Assembly: GCA_013407085.1 (NCBI GenBank)
Contig: JACCGJ010003603.1
Span: 1-64,000 of the forward strand
From: Atriophallophorus winterbourni
Taxonomy: Eukaryota > Platyhelminthes > Trematoda > Plagiorchiida > Microphallidae
DNA length: 64,000 nucleotides
Direction of reading: 5' to 3'
In this document: one piece after another, positions 11,480 to 23,284 of the stretch
How positions within the stretch are numbered: position 1 is the stretch's first letter
Layout: every line of letters starts with the position of its first letter
Position numbers and translations under genes: made by a program
Notes under the pieces: generated by a model
Database searches by the model: none
Told to the model about the DNA's origin: nothing
The model's input: only the letters and a program-made list of their open reading frames with translations

Positions 11480-12180
11480 CAAAGTATCACAAGGCGTTAT
11501 CTTATTTTATTTTTTCTACCAACTGCAAAACTTCCTGGACAATTGGGCCAAGACTCGTAACCCGCACTCTCACAAACATTTCCTCTATTAGTGTATAAAC
11601 CTCTCATTAGCAAGGTTTTGGTGACCGTTGTGAGATCATCTCAAAAACCTTCGATGTCATCAAAGGCCTCCATCCATTTTCAGTGCCCTGGCACATCCTT
11701 TTCTTGTTATACATCATGTTTCAGAAGTTATAACATGCGCAAACAATACTATCTTACATTGAATGAGAGTGGGTATGTCATTGACATATAATGCGGTGAG
11801 GATTGGTACAAGGACGGATCCTCGACGCACTACACATGTCATCGCTAACGAATTCGATAAATCTCCGTCTAAATATACTTGAACAATCCGATCAGCCAGG
11901 TAATTTTGAAGGAAGGCTAATAGTGTGCTAGTTGTAACACAACGTCTAGCTTGTGTGAGAGAATACTGTGATTTGCCAGGTCAAATGTTTTTGAAATATC
12001 GAGGTAACATAAATGGAGGGTGTCCTCAACATCTACTGCTCGAGGCCAATCGGCAAGTGCAAGTGGAAGACAAGTAAGGCAGGAGTATCCCTGTCTGAAA
12101 CTGTGTTGCGCTTTCGAAAATTGATTATCAGGCCTGTAATTTGCGGGCTGTGAAATCATAGAGATTATATCGCATTTTCA
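11480..12180 (-). pseudogene. CR1-like RT fragment
   Basis: Minus strand, from right to left: N-Y-R-P, then F-S-K-A-Q-H-S-F-R, then motif A C-Y-L-D-I-S-K-T-F-D (Asp kept). In another frame follow L-A-D-R-I-V-Q-V-Y-L-D-G-D and a decayed motif B (R-R-G-S-V-L-V-P-I-L where GVPQGSVLGPLL is usual), then Y-V-N-D-I-P-T-L-I and an F-A-H-V where FADD should be. Motif C is thus lost. Thumb and tail are not recognisable beyond 11480. Confidence 0.8.
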
Positions 12181-12189
12181 TTTTGTCTG

Positions 12190-12490
12190 TTTGACAAGCT
12201 ATTATCAGAATAACTAAGTCAGAAGTCCGCATAAAAATTGTGCAAAAAGCTTGAGTATATTGGGTGTATTTTTATCATAACCGGGGAAATATAAGCGTAT
12301 TTTGAGTTCAATTGATTAGAGTAGATTTTGGGAAAGGTGTCACTTCTGCCACAGCCGTTTCGTAAGACCAAGGGTTATAGTCAAGTCAGAAAACATGATT
12401 ATGTAGTAGTCAACCCACCACCACTTATTTGACCTTACCGCTAAACAGCATATAGTAAGCCTATAGTGTGTGTCACGCCTCGTAGAAATG
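12190..12490. other. Nothing recognised
   Basis: About 300 bp between a CR1 RT fragment and a Penelope-like fragment. I see no coding or structural signal. Confidence 0.5.
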
Positions 12491-13560
12491 ACCAGGATCA
12501 TTGGCCAGTATGAGACTGAAGATTTGCCTTTGACGAGCCGAAGTTTATCCTAGTACAGCATTTGTATTGACAGGTTTTCAAAAGACAACCCTTTTTATTT
12601 TCACGTCTACACCATAATTGTGGTTCGAATCCTATACAATTGAGAGCTGTTTTCTTGAAATTCTTCATATACATTTTTGCAAGTACCAAACATATCAGTG
12701 AACCCGTTGCCGACCCTTCCTCGTGTCTACATAATTGCTTATTGAATACGAATTGTTCCGTGTTTGGGCACATCGATACGACGTTTCTAATTTGCTGGAC
12801 GATCAATTTTATGCGATCTGACAAACTGACATCAGATCTAACGTAATGGTGTATAGACGTTTGTGAACAAAGTTTTCACACAAAAGCATACCGTTATTTC
12901 ATCGCCATTAATTGCTACCGGCATTGAGCGTGCTGCAAATTCATATGCGCCATTGATGAACGAGACTGTATAACCGACAAAAGGTTTGAACAAATAAACC
13001 AAATGTCTAGCTAACTCTTGCGCAGGTGATCGGATACCGCCGACGATAATGATTACAGGAATGCCTTCTTCATATATTTTAAGTAGGTCGTAGAACCTAG
13101 GAGTAGGATTAGACTTGGGATACAGGTTATACCACAAGCCCTTTCCCAAATTCTACTTAACGCCGCGCAAATACCTAGAGACAAACGTTTTGCAGTTATT
13201 CATTTCCTTTTTCATTTTACCATTATCTATCCGTTCATAAGGGCCCTCGAATAAGTGCACCCTGATCTTATCTTAATAGTCGCTTTAGTTTAAAATTACC
13301 GTTACTTTACCGTTACTCAAAGCACTAAATTGTTGGTTGCTAGATGACGACTTATTAGATTTATCTGATGAACGTTTCGTATAAAACTGTATTAACTTGT
13401 TGAACTAACGTTTCCGTCTTTCTTCTATTTTCTTCGTTTGTCTGGCTAAAACCTCCGTGTCTTCTTCACAATTTCTGCAAAAATCCGCTTCTGATAATTC
13501 AACTCGCAGTTTCGCTATAATTCTCGATGCTTTTGATCTAGCGGCCAATAGGTTTCATTT
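12490..13560 (-). pseudogene. Penelope-like element, N-terminal region and RT
   Basis: Penelope-like elements encode a telomerase-like RT followed by a GIY-YIG nuclease. From right to left: a Glu/Arg-rich N-terminal segment (about 13560-13420), a degraded stretch, then from 13149 the conserved P-x-P-x-F-Y-x-L-x-K-I block, S-P-x-x-E-L-A-R-H-L, and V-K-T-L-F-T-N-V. From 12824 in another frame come C-P-N-T-E-Q-F-V-F and T-G-S-L-I-C-L-V-L-A, equivalent to the usual MGSPLSPVLA. Motif A, normally S-F-D-V, reads C-F-C-V, so the catalytic Asp is gone. It stops before YxDD; nuclease and linker are absent. Confidence 0.82.
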
Positions 13561-14050
13561 ACCCTGTGGATCCTTCGTTTCGAAAACACTTTGGATGAGC
13601 TTGCTGCCGCCTTCGTTGATTTGCGAGAACTATCCGGAGGTTTTACCACCAGATACCTTTCTATTACGCCGCGTTGCTTGCAAAGAATGTATAAGATGCG
13701 CTGGTTCACCCATCGGGCTCCATATTCCGCTGTTCTCACCAACTCACTGTCTAATTTTCGAACACAGGGGTCTTAGGAGTGAGCAATCGATTAGAATATA
13801 TTTTGTACTCCAACTTTTTTGCATTATGATTACGCGATTGGTCCCAAACATATTTTAATCGATCGCAGAGAATGAAATTTAGAAGCATCTAAATGGACTG
13901 CAATCCAGTATAAAACAGAATAAACTCATAAACATTGTCTTGAAAGCACGATTGATACTACCAAAGAAACTTTAAAAAAATCAATTATCATCAGAATGGC
14001 AACATTTGCCCAGTCTGCCAAGCAGACTAAGCGGTACGTAATTTCCAGGA
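13561..14050. other. Possible Penelope 5' flank, otherwise unassigned
   Basis: A minus frame at 13742-13515 runs into the N-terminal Penelope-like segment; only its left end looks like element protein. From 13870 to 14050 there is no signal. Confidence 0.4.
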
Positions 14051-14059
14051 TGAGTGACT

Positions 14060-14770
14060 ATTCAACTTAAAGTACCCAGCAGAACCGTATCCTTAAAGGC
14101 CGACCCAAAACTGCAGGCATGGACCTTTATGTTATTTTCACCTGCAATTCACAGGAAACTCTGTTCGAAGCTCAGCTTAAAATGACTTTTCTGAATGACA
14201 TGACCTATTAGGAATAACGCTGCAATCTGCGGAGGACGTGGAAAACCTACCTTCAAACGCTTACTTTGTAAAAAGTGTTCCAATGTTTTATCCATTCGGA
14301 TCGACTATGGTGGGAGCAAATGTCGTTGAAGCAATCTCGAGAAGAATATAATCCAAAGGTTTTGTACATGTAGGCGCCCTGGAAGATGCTGCTGACTAAC
14401 CTTCGTCAGAAAACTCTGAGCACATTCACAAACAATGAATATACCTAGCCGACACTTTCGGTATTAAAAAGACATACTTGTTGATGCTTTTGTGATACTG
14501 CGGTCTGTCAACTATAAAAAACAAGGTCCTATCCCTTTATACCGAACCCTCTTGACAACCAAAATGACCAATAGTATCAATCGTGAATGGAAAGCTAATG
14601 GAAGAAACCTACCCCAGTACGTCAAGGTGAGCTTGCGCAGGATTATCGATGGAAGCAGGCACACTGATAGTTCCGAACCACAAACGCCTATTGATGCGGT
14701 TCAATCTGAATATCATGCGGCAGCTGCAAACTTCATGAGCATTCCTACGTTAACTGAATCGGCCCATTGA
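14060..14770 (+). pseudogene. CR1-like ORF1, C-terminal part
   Basis: ORF1 of CR1-like elements is an RNA-binding protein. The open stretch at 14492-14770 aligns with the ORF1 end seen at 48900-49221 and 38400-38150: a V-D-A-F block, then a substitution-rich segment, then E-W-K-A-N-G-R-N-L-P matching E-W-T-K-G-K-P-T-L-P. This is the RRM-like half. Upstream sequence (14060-14490) contains weaker ORF1 similarity with stops. Endonuclease, expected next, is missing; linker sequence follows at 14880. Confidence 0.6.
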
Positions 14771-14879
14771 AAACCTATCAGGATTTGAACACTACAAACT
14801 TTATAAGATGTTTATATTGAGAGGCCTTTCGAGTACATTAGTGGAGTTAACCGATATATGCACGCACTACTCTGCTGAC

Positions 14880-15245
14880 GTAATCGCCATTACATAAACA
14901 CGGTATTCTTCCAAATTGACTCCCAACAACACTACGAAACCCGGTGTCTTTCCTATCATGACAAATAAGGGACTAACTGATTTTGTGCTGACAACCTCTA
15001 ACGCTCTAGTCAGTTTTTACCAAGAAGAATGCTTAATTTCATCGGAATATTCAGTACCAATGGTGCCGGAGACTTTAAGCAATATATGCGTCAATTCTAA
15101 AATAATGCAGCAGATACAACTTTCGGCAGCTGAACGCAGATCACGCCGTCGGCGTGTAACTGACACCCTACAAATGTGTTCTGACTATCGTTGCAAACTC
15201 TGCGGGAAAGATTGTTCCTCTCGAATCGAAATGTTTAGTTATTAA
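14880..15245 (+). pseudogene. CR1-like ORF2 linker before RT
   Basis: K-P-G-V-F-P-I-M then S-N-A-L-V-S-F-Y and an I-C-V-N-S block match the ORF2 linker at 42590-42790 (P-G-V-F-P-I-V, A-N-A-Q-A-S-F-Y, I-C-I-R-S) position for position. After about 15130 the frame is lost where the RT block S-P-G-x-D-G-x-T-P should appear. No RT core follows. Confidence 0.7.
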
Positions 15246-15384
15246 AATAATCTCTTAAACATGAAAATTCATGCGATTTTGATGTACATACATGGACGAC
15301 ATCGACCGAAGGATGCCAACGTAGAACATATGAAATCAAGGAACGTTTAAATGGACTGGAATCCTTTATATAAGGCATATTTTT

Positions 15385-15512
15385 GGATGATTTGGCTCAC
15401 CTCGGTCTGCCAATTATAAAGGTCAATGTCCTAGATCTGTAAAGCAAACCGTCTTGGCAACCGAAATGACCGATAGTATCAAATGTGAATGAAAAGCTAA
15501 TAGGAGAACCTA
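15385..15512 (+). repeat. Second copy of ORF1 segment 14484-14610
   Basis: About 125 bp align with 14484-14610 in the same orientation, sharing GACC(A/G)ATAGTATCAA and the following GAATG(A/G)AAAGCTAAT. It is a further decayed CR1 ORF1 fragment in tandem with the first. Confidence 0.75.
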
Positions 15513-15939
15513 CCTCAAAAACAGTACTGCCTTAGAGTATAGAGAGAGGAATTGCTATATATTTATAGGTTAGTGCCATATATATATATAATGTTCGTTC
15601 TACAATTTCCGAGTCTATTTAACAATTCCTAATTGTGGTGCAAATAGGAAATCAAATGCTATCGAAAATGTTGTTTATCATCTGAAATTTAGGGAAAACG
15701 TCGTTTCTCAGTAGTTTGAATTGTGCCTATGAAACAGCTGTGATTGTAGCTTGATGGAAACCGAATGCTCTTGCCATTTCTTTCATCAATGTTTCAGTCT
15801 GCAGTTTAAATTTTTCTTATTGAGAAGGTTCCATCAGAATGAATATTAAATTTTCGTCCAGTATACATTTCAGATGCTAGTCAAATCCAATCGTGCAAAA
15901 CTATTATGTAGAAAATCGGCTAACATAGTTCACGCTTCT
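15513..15939. other. Nothing recognised
   Basis: AT-rich, with a short TATATATATATA run near 15580. No coding signal. Confidence 0.5.
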
Positions 15940-16660
15940 GACGTTTATGTTCCGAAACTGTTTCGACTAGCACTACGAACGCACTCGAATAATGAGACAA
16001 CATGATCGCTTTGTTCGACTGGCCGTTTATAGACAATATTCATTACAGCAGTAGGATCTGATATATGTTTTCGGAGCTTAAAACGAGTAAATCGACGAAC
16101 GTGGTCATAAGCTGGTTCGTAATCCAAGACGGTTCGGAGTTGATACTCAAGTGGGAATGACAGATGATCATCCCGACTGTAGGTTGTCAAGGATGAATTC
16201 CCCATTATCAATAATTGAACCTCGGACAGATTTGTCACAATTGAAAACCATCAATCAGCTTATTGTTTTATTGATGCTTAGCTGTTGGAAAAAGATGGAT
16301 CATTCTTATAAAACATTCGTCTCCTCAATTAAGAGTCAGAAAGCGCCGAAAATTTCATGTATATCAAGGGCCTTATCGTTCATAACTCTGAGAAAAAAAC
16401 TGCTCGAAGTAAAGTGCTACTCCTTCGCCTTTATCTAAATGGACACCTCGAAATAGAGACAAGGTGAGTTCATCATCAGGCAATGATACATGGAACCAAG
16501 TTTCTGTTATGGCGACTACATCCGACATCCTTTTATCACAAATCACGTACAGTTTGATTAATTTATTGATACATATTTTCGCCTTCGTATAGATGCACTT
16601 CAACGTATTTTGTGCGAATAATGACGGGTTTAAAATTAAATAATTGGCTCGACTCATCTG
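15940..16660 (-). pseudogene. CR1-like endonuclease domain
   Basis: Two frames on the minus strand. 16657-16373 carries the EN N-terminus with A-I-T-E-T-W-F (catalytic Glu present), L-P-D-D-E-L and G-E-G-V-A-L-Y-F (usually GGGVALY). 16238-15945 carries L-I-M-G-N-S-S (GDFN decayed; Asp replaced by Asn, Asn by Ser), a Y-D-H-V-R-R-F-T-R block, and S-D-H-V-V (intact His). This is the whole EEP nuclease in outline, with a frameshift near 16300. No RT follows on the left. Confidence 0.82.
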
Positions 16661-18990
16661 GATTCAGATTTGGCATGGCGTTGTGCGTTATACCTCTAGT
16701 AATTACTGACATCCCTTGTGTGTTGTGTAGCGTTGTTTGTGTTGATATAGCTTAAGTGTCGGAATCCATAATTGTATCTGGTTATCCGTTTGGATCTCGA
16801 TTGATTTCGGATCGAGCGGCATTTATTTATTCGTGTCAGTGGACGTTTTCGCCTGCATGTGCATCAAAATGTTTTCATGGTTAACCGCTATACACGGACC
16901 TGGACGGTTGTCTCGTGCTTTGACGCTCGGACCAGATAGAATAACCCATTTTGGGAACTTATGTTCTAAAGCAGGAGTTGCCTCTATTCAGAAGAATCAC
17001 TTTCGGTGGATTTAAACCCACTTCATCCAACTTCCGAGATCGTGCAAGATGGATATATTATTTTGCATTTTCCTTCAAAATCTTAATGATTTCTGCCAGG
17101 AATATTCATTACTTACGTTCGTAGCTAGCGCGTTTGTGAGTTAAAGAATCAACAATGATTTCTGGAATATTGAGTTAGAAAAGACTGCGGAACGAAAGGT
17201 TTTCAGGACCAGCGGTTTCATCCTTTCTTTCGCAACATGTCACATCGTAGTCGACACGTAGGGTGTTTCTGAGTTACTTCGTAGCATGTAGGCGTTTAGC
17301 CATATTTTTGTCAGATATCTTTCACGGTCTACGGTTACTTTGAGCGTGATGTGGTGAATCACGTATTATAGTAAGCCGAAAAAATGATGTTGGCTTACAA
17401 TGATGCATGATATTATACAAGTCAAACCAAACCTTGAGATCGTCATGCTTTCAAACCTCAAATAGTGAAGCATCAGGTTCTGGCATATTCGTACATATTG
17501 CAGTTAAGTCGTAGAACCCAGTGGCTGATGGATTGTTCGAATTATTTGAAGATTCTTTCACTTGTGTAGCCTCTGGTAGCTGCATATGCTTTAGTGTCAG
17601 CAGTGGAAACGTAATTGTTGAGAGCGCATGATTTCATAAGATTTCTTTGTTTGTGCCGGGTTTACGTGCTGGCTTCGGGAACCCGAGTTTGGTGGGTTAT
17701 TTTCGTTCACATTTTCCGATCTTCTCCTTTGATCAGTCATAGCTTTGTTAATCACTAATATACAACCATCATTGTTTAACAAACAGCAGAAACCGGTAGT
17801 CGTGTGCAAGGGATGGGGATGTGAGCACTACAATACATTAATCGAGGTTTAGTTCAATTTTTCAAACAGGATTCACCGCTGACAATTTTCGCATCCAAGC
17901 TCAGTCCCCATTGATTTTTACTACATTTGCTTGGTTTCACGGGCATTGTGAAATTTGTCCGCACACGTAGCAAATTCCAACGATAGAATAGTCTTTCAAT
18001 ACGTGGTGGGTATGTGAGCGCCACAAAACGTTCGTTTTCGATTATTTTTATCACTTCATTCTTCAAGATCGTATCACTGATAGAATATATTTTTCCTGAG
18101 CAGACATGATAGGTCACAAGACGTGACTTTGCAAAGGTCCTTTCAAAAAAAATATTTTCAATTTTTCCGTAAGTTTTTCTGAGTCTTCGTTTCGTGTTAA
18201 TTTGGGGTCGTTTGTTTGTATGTCCAAGTTAACCGGATGAGACAGTTTCATGCATGCAACGTAACGCTGATCGCTGGATTTCACTAACATGAACTGCGAC
18301 AAGTGAGGGTCATATTCACTAAGCCAGACAAAAATGATATACAAGATTCTGAGCTTCACGGTCAAGGTACAAATTTGAGAGAGCTCGAAGGATGTAGAAT
18401 GTTCAGCACGTTCGAGTGTGAGTAAATTCAACTATATGCGATAAACATTGTCAAATGTTGCTAGCGTGGAGATTGAGAAAATTTATCCGGAATAGGAAAC
18501 ATCAATGTGTTATTTTCCGTCTTGAAAATATGGTATAATCTGATAGATCTCGACGTGGCGATCACAATAATATGGAAATTATTTGTGTATGACTTAAACA
18601 GGTAGTAATTCTCGCAAGAGTCAGAGCATAAATGTCTTCTGTCTGCTCATCTGATTTACGAAATAAACCATTTATTTTTACTTCTGCAACTATAGATTCC
18701 TCCAAATTCAGCTAGTGCAACTTCTAAGCTGCGTATTTCAATACCGCTTTCCAAGAAAATTGCCATTGCAAATCCGCGACTTTTCACACATTGTGAGTTG
18801 TTTTCTTTCTCACTGTCATCGATTGATACTGAATGCTTAATGTGGAATTCCAATTTTGGTTGTTAACATCACTTTTTGTTGAGCATCAAAAATATTTTCA
18901 GCAATATTTCCTTCACACCTAAGTTTAAGGGGGCCTGAACCATGGAATGTTTCACTCTACTAAGTCAACCATTGCTTAAGAAAAATTTGT
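16661..18990. other. Mostly unassigned; possible CR1 ORF1 remnant on minus strand
   Basis: No gene can be supported. On the minus strand 18110-18000 reads H-V-C-S-G-K-I-Y and later E-V-I-K-I-I-E-N-E, which resembles the second half of the PHD-like finger of CR1 ORF1 (compare 39320-39200 and 46440-46520) with His replaced by Tyr and the next Cys by Ser. It lies upstream of the minus-strand endonuclease at 16660 and could be its ORF1. Evidence is thin. Confidence 0.3.
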
Positions 18991-19011
18991 CAGTGTGTGT
19001 GAAACATTTCG

Positions 19012-19018
19012 TATATAA
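19012..19018 (+). promoter_or_regulatory. Candidate TATA box of the Ig-like gene
   Basis: TATATAA lies 30 bp upstream of the first ATG of the signal-peptide exon. If used, the 5' UTR would be only a few bases. In an AT-rich sequence a TATA match alone is weak; a TTTCTACAG acceptor-like string at 19031-19039 is an alternative 5' boundary if the mRNA is trans-spliced. Confidence 0.3.
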
Positions 19019-19047
19019 ACATTAATACGCTTTCTACAGTTACATAG

Positions 19048-19135
19048 ATGAAGAATCTTTGCAGCATGAAATTCGCCATCCGGTTGTTAATAATCCTTCA
19101 GGTCGGCATTTATGGTCAAACTACTGGGAATAATG
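19048..19135 (+). CDS. Candidate exon 1: signal peptide
   Basis: The ATG opens 29 codons: a Lys-containing start, then a hydrophobic core (L-L-I-I-L-Q-V-G-I-Y-G) and a likely cleavage site before Q-T-T-G-N-N. It ends at a GTAAGC donor (19136) in phase 1, as is usual for signal-peptide exons of Ig-superfamily genes. The next candidate exon at 20229 starts in the matching phase. A second in-frame ATG seven codons on gives an even more typical signal peptide. Function is unknown; the protein would be secreted or membrane-bound. Confidence 0.5.
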
Positions 19136-19620
19136 GTAAGCAAATTGTTTTTCCAACAAATAAGAAATCTATCAGCGATGCAGTTAAATAAATTAATTGT
19201 ATGAATATAAAATGCTGACGAGAATCGGAAAAAACAAATATTTTACAAATTGTGTTTAATATCATTTCGAAACAATATTTTTATTGCTCATTAGACCGGT
19301 AAATTCAGGAAGAAGTGTACAGATCTTCCTGTTTCTTAGATAATTCTATTCTATTTTATTGACATGGTGTCAATTTGTATAAGTTAACTTGTGCGTCAAT
19401 ATTTTTACCAATGCTTTAACTAGACACACAGTATACACGTTCCAGATGGAGTGTGTAATTGTGATGAATTTCAAAACAGCTTCATGTAAATGGATCTTAG
19501 ATTGGACCTTTCCTAACATGATGTATTTAGTGATATTATATCCCTTATACTGAAGCACAGCAAATGCGTCTGCAGTCTTATGAACATTGACATATAACTA
19601 TCGATTAATTCCGTTTCTTG

Positions 19621-19645
19621 TTATATATATATATTATATATAATA

Positions 19646-19681
<36 letters not shown>
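19621..19681. repeat. (TA)n microsatellite in intron 1
   Basis: About 60 bp of almost pure TA dinucleotides with a few interruptions, in the presumed first intron of the Ig-like gene. Confidence 0.9.
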
Positions 19682-19685
<4 letters not shown>

Positions 19686-20228
19686 TTTCGTCTCTAGAAT
19701 GTTGGCGTTCATCCTGATGCGACGTTTTCCTTTATCTTCTCTAATAAATTAAGACAAATGCAGCTATACTGTTCATGAGCAATTTCCCACATTTATTTCT
19801 AAAGAATGTGTGCTGCTTAGAAATTTCATCAGTAGGATTTATAGTGAAAACTCTGTTCTTATGAAAAAAATGCCTGAAATTATCATAATACACACGTTGA
19901 TTATCGCTCCATTGAATCTTTGATACAATACTCAAACATCCTTGTTATCCGTCGAATTGATAAAATTACATCGTTGACTTTCTATAACGTTTCGATAATG
20001 AGAGTATTTTTTTCATTCGCATCAAAAACTTGTTTTTTTCGAAAATAGCTGTTCATTATAGAATGTTTAGTCAAATCAATATCTTCGATGAAATCACATA
20101 CTATATTTAATGCGTGAGAAAGTGATATCCTTACATAATATATAATATTTTCACATAGCGAAAAAACCAAATTGTTTTGCTGAATTAATCAGTTAATGAA
20201 TAATCATTTTGTTTCTATAAATTCACAG

Positions 20229-20325
20229 AAAATGATGAAATAACATTTTACAACCCAGCCACGTTTTATTCGTTTGAATCAACTGGAAGTATCACGTGCA
20301 CTTTTTCGTACGCAGGAGATATCGC
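20229..20325 (+). CDS. Candidate exon 2: Ig-like domain 1, B strand
   Basis: Acceptor TATAAATTCACAG precedes it and donor GTAAGA follows. It is 97 nt, enters in phase 1 (matching exon 1) and leaves in phase 2, open throughout. It encodes F-Y-S-F-E-S-T-G-S-I-T-C-T-F-S-Y: a small residue, hydrophobic, then Cys, as in the B strand of an Ig fold. The two good splice sites and matching phase with the signal-peptide exon are the main support. An alternative to the next exon lies at about 20849, also phase 2, encoding an H-W-M-K segment. Confidence 0.5.
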
Positions 20326-21019
20326 GTAAGAGTAAAAAATATTTTGATGAGTTGATTTTATTATCACAATCACATGCATTCCTATCAATAATGAGTTAAA
20401 CTCTGAAGTGTATTCTTTCAAATTCAGCATCATTTTTCAGAATTCGTATAAACCGATAATTGAAGCAAATCACTTATTTGTAGGCTGATTGACTCGCATT
20501 TTCATCGAGCATTCACTTGTGCAACTAAACGCAAACCGTCTAATTTGTCTAATATCAAAAACATTTTCCGAAAATTTTATCATCGTTGATATATACTTCA
20601 GTAGTTGACAAAGATTGACAAACGAATCTTCTTCGGACGAATGATATTAACATGTCCGTTTTATATTTGAAGTTAGAATCCCGCTCTTAATCGGTGTAAA
20701 CTTCCTAGATAGCACAATCATTGCAATGAGCTCTCATAACATTTTACAGCAGCAAATATAGCGCTTGTACATGTCGTTTTCAGATAATTGTCCATAATTT
20801 TAACTCTGTAAGGACGAATTCTTTTTTATATATAACCGATTTTATAGCACAACAAGTATACATGTCGCTGTCGGAGTAATAGTACACTGGATGAAGAATC
20901 CAGCTTCCAGCATGGTCGATTGTTAACTCACGAGTTACATGCTATCATTAGCTACAGACAGAGCAATTTCAAAAATATGTGACATATTATATTTGTATAA
21001 CTTATGTATTTGTTCACAG

Positions 21020-21077
21020 ATACACTGGAAGTTTGGAAACACGATACATAGGATGGAAAGCCATAACATATCAAATA
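21020..21077 (+). CDS. Candidate exon 3: Ig-like domain 1, C strand
   Basis: Acceptor TATTTGTTCACAG and donor GTTAAT bound 58 nt. Entering in phase 2 from exon 2 it reads Y-T-G-S-L-E-T-R-Y-I-G-W-K-A-I, so the Trp falls 21 residues after the exon-2 Cys, acceptable for a V-type Ig domain. It leaves in phase 0, which does not match the phase-2 start of exon 4, so either a further small exon (3n+2 nt) is undetected or this exon is not used. Confidence 0.35.
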
Positions 21078-21083
21078 GTTAAT

Positions 21084-23284
21084 AGTTTTTGACAGAAGAC
21101 TATTTCAAAATTTATCAAAAAATATTTATTTAAATTTAGAGTAAAATTTTTGAACCCTATGCGGAAACCAAAGATTACGAAGCGTCTAGCGGATGTCGCT
21201 AGCGCGTCGTCCACTAACAAATCGTGAAATGTTTGCATGATTACCAGAAAGATTGGTGGTAGGTTAGCGCTATGAATATCCATGTTGTGTTTGCCGAAAT
21301 CTCGTCTATTAACTAGACCGAGCGCTTTACGTTAGCACTAATAGTTGATTATCATGAAAAGTTGGTTTGCACAGTCGCAAGGTCATCATTCTCTGTATAG
21401 AATTAAATCTTAGTGCAATTTGCGCAAAGGGGATCAAACGTGCACCTTGTAATAACCAGGTCTGAAATGTGATGAATCAATCCAAAACGGAAGGCAAATT
21501 TATTTCGGTTGTGTGAGTTAACTATGATACATGTTCGTGCCGTTGCTGCGTTTCTAGCTAATCAAGGATTTTAGGTTCGATATTGTAAGCAAGCTAATCT
21601 AGGGTGGCAAAAATCTGAGAAATTCTGAAATCCCACAATACCAGTTTTATGAGCGTAATTTATGCCCTATTATATTCAGTTGAGCACCAGTAAAGACAGT
21701 GCTTTAGATTATTCCGACAATGCAGTTTCCATGTGACGTCTGTTCAAGTCTACAAATGTTTGTATCCTAGAATCTTAAGGCAAACGAGACGTTTATGTTT
21801 GTACAGTGCGACGACACCTACGTTCAATGGTCAGCGTTCTGAAGTTCAATCATGTGAGATGGATAGTTCGCATTTAGTCTGATTTGGTTTCGGTAACTGA
21901 GTTAAGAGTTGGCGAGGAGCGTTTACACAACATGAAAATTTCAGCAAATATACTGGGCACATTGGTGCATCTGCATAAAGCTACTAATAGATACTATCGA
22001 CAAATCAGTGATCATAATTATATTGTGCCACGCTGGCGAAGCAGTAAATTTGACGTTATTTGAAGCAAGTTGTTGTATTGTTTCACCTGCGACGTTGGAT
22101 CGACATTCGATGATTTCGCTATGAGCATCCGCAATTTTACTCAGGCATCGGCTATTCGATTTTGCAATGCATTACGAGGGCTGTGTTTTTAGAAAATTCA
22201 AGCACAATAACTGTCTGTGATGATGTTCAGTCCAGAATCATTGATCTTTGTTGCTTTTCCAACATTTTTAACTTTGACTAGATTATGTGGTGTGAGTCAC
22301 GTTGTACTCAGAACAGATTTGTATTCAGTAGGTCATTTACCATGTTCTTCTAGTTAACGAAATTTATCGTGAGTGAATGCGATCTGTTTGAATGTGTGAA
22401 CGTGGGTGGCGTATTGCATGGATAACATTTTGAGTCAAATTTCGAAACAACATAAAAGGTGATGCTTTTGAATATCTGGAAAAGCGTATACTCTTTAGCG
22501 AGAATACTGGTGCAGGTAACTTTAGGGAAATCACGTTTTTGCTAGTATTCCTCTTTTGTTAATTGTGCTTTAAATTTGCCACAGTGATTTTCCATCCAAC
22601 ACGCTTTTTGCGTTTTCTGCAGTATAATAACAAATTGGTTCACCCAAAATATGAACGGCAACATGGGCCTCGTCTTTTTGAGTTTAAACAAATGGTTCAT
22701 GTTTGTCAGGTGCTGCTTAGACTAGCTTTTATTTTGGAATTGCTTGTGTCTAGGCGACTGGCTTTGAATTCAATATTCCTCATTATGTGTACAAAACACG
22801 TATTTCTTGCTGTCAAGTCTTTGAATGGTTCGAATCATGTTTTGCCCCGAATATACATGTAAGAGTGTTCCATATTCCCTTTATGTATAATTTCGATCAC
22901 GTAATGCGACGCATCTACTTGGCCGAACATTCACATATGCTATGAACATGCAGAGGAGAACGCAACATCGTTTTTTGTTTATTACATTTTCGGCGAGTGA
23001 CATTTATTGAACAGCCCAGAATTTCAGAAAATTATATAATAAAATGCAGCGAGAGTTATTGTATTACAACAAGATCGAAAATGACACTATATTCAAATCT
23101 ATTGAATTTTCCTTTGACAACAACACCAAAATGATTTAACGTAATTTTTGCTTGCACGGTTCTCCTTCTAAATTGGTGTCTGTGCTTATTTGGAATATTT
23201 GCGTTTCGCGGATCACAATCTCCATGTTTGAAAATATAGAAAAAGTGCACATCTCTCAATACATGGAATAACCTCTGTTTTTCA
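21084..23284. other. Presumed intron; nothing else recognised
   Basis: No convincing exon or transposon domain. A plus frame at 22563-22862 (99 residues, rich in Leu/Phe/His) has no recognisable motif and no splice context I can support. Confidence 0.45.
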
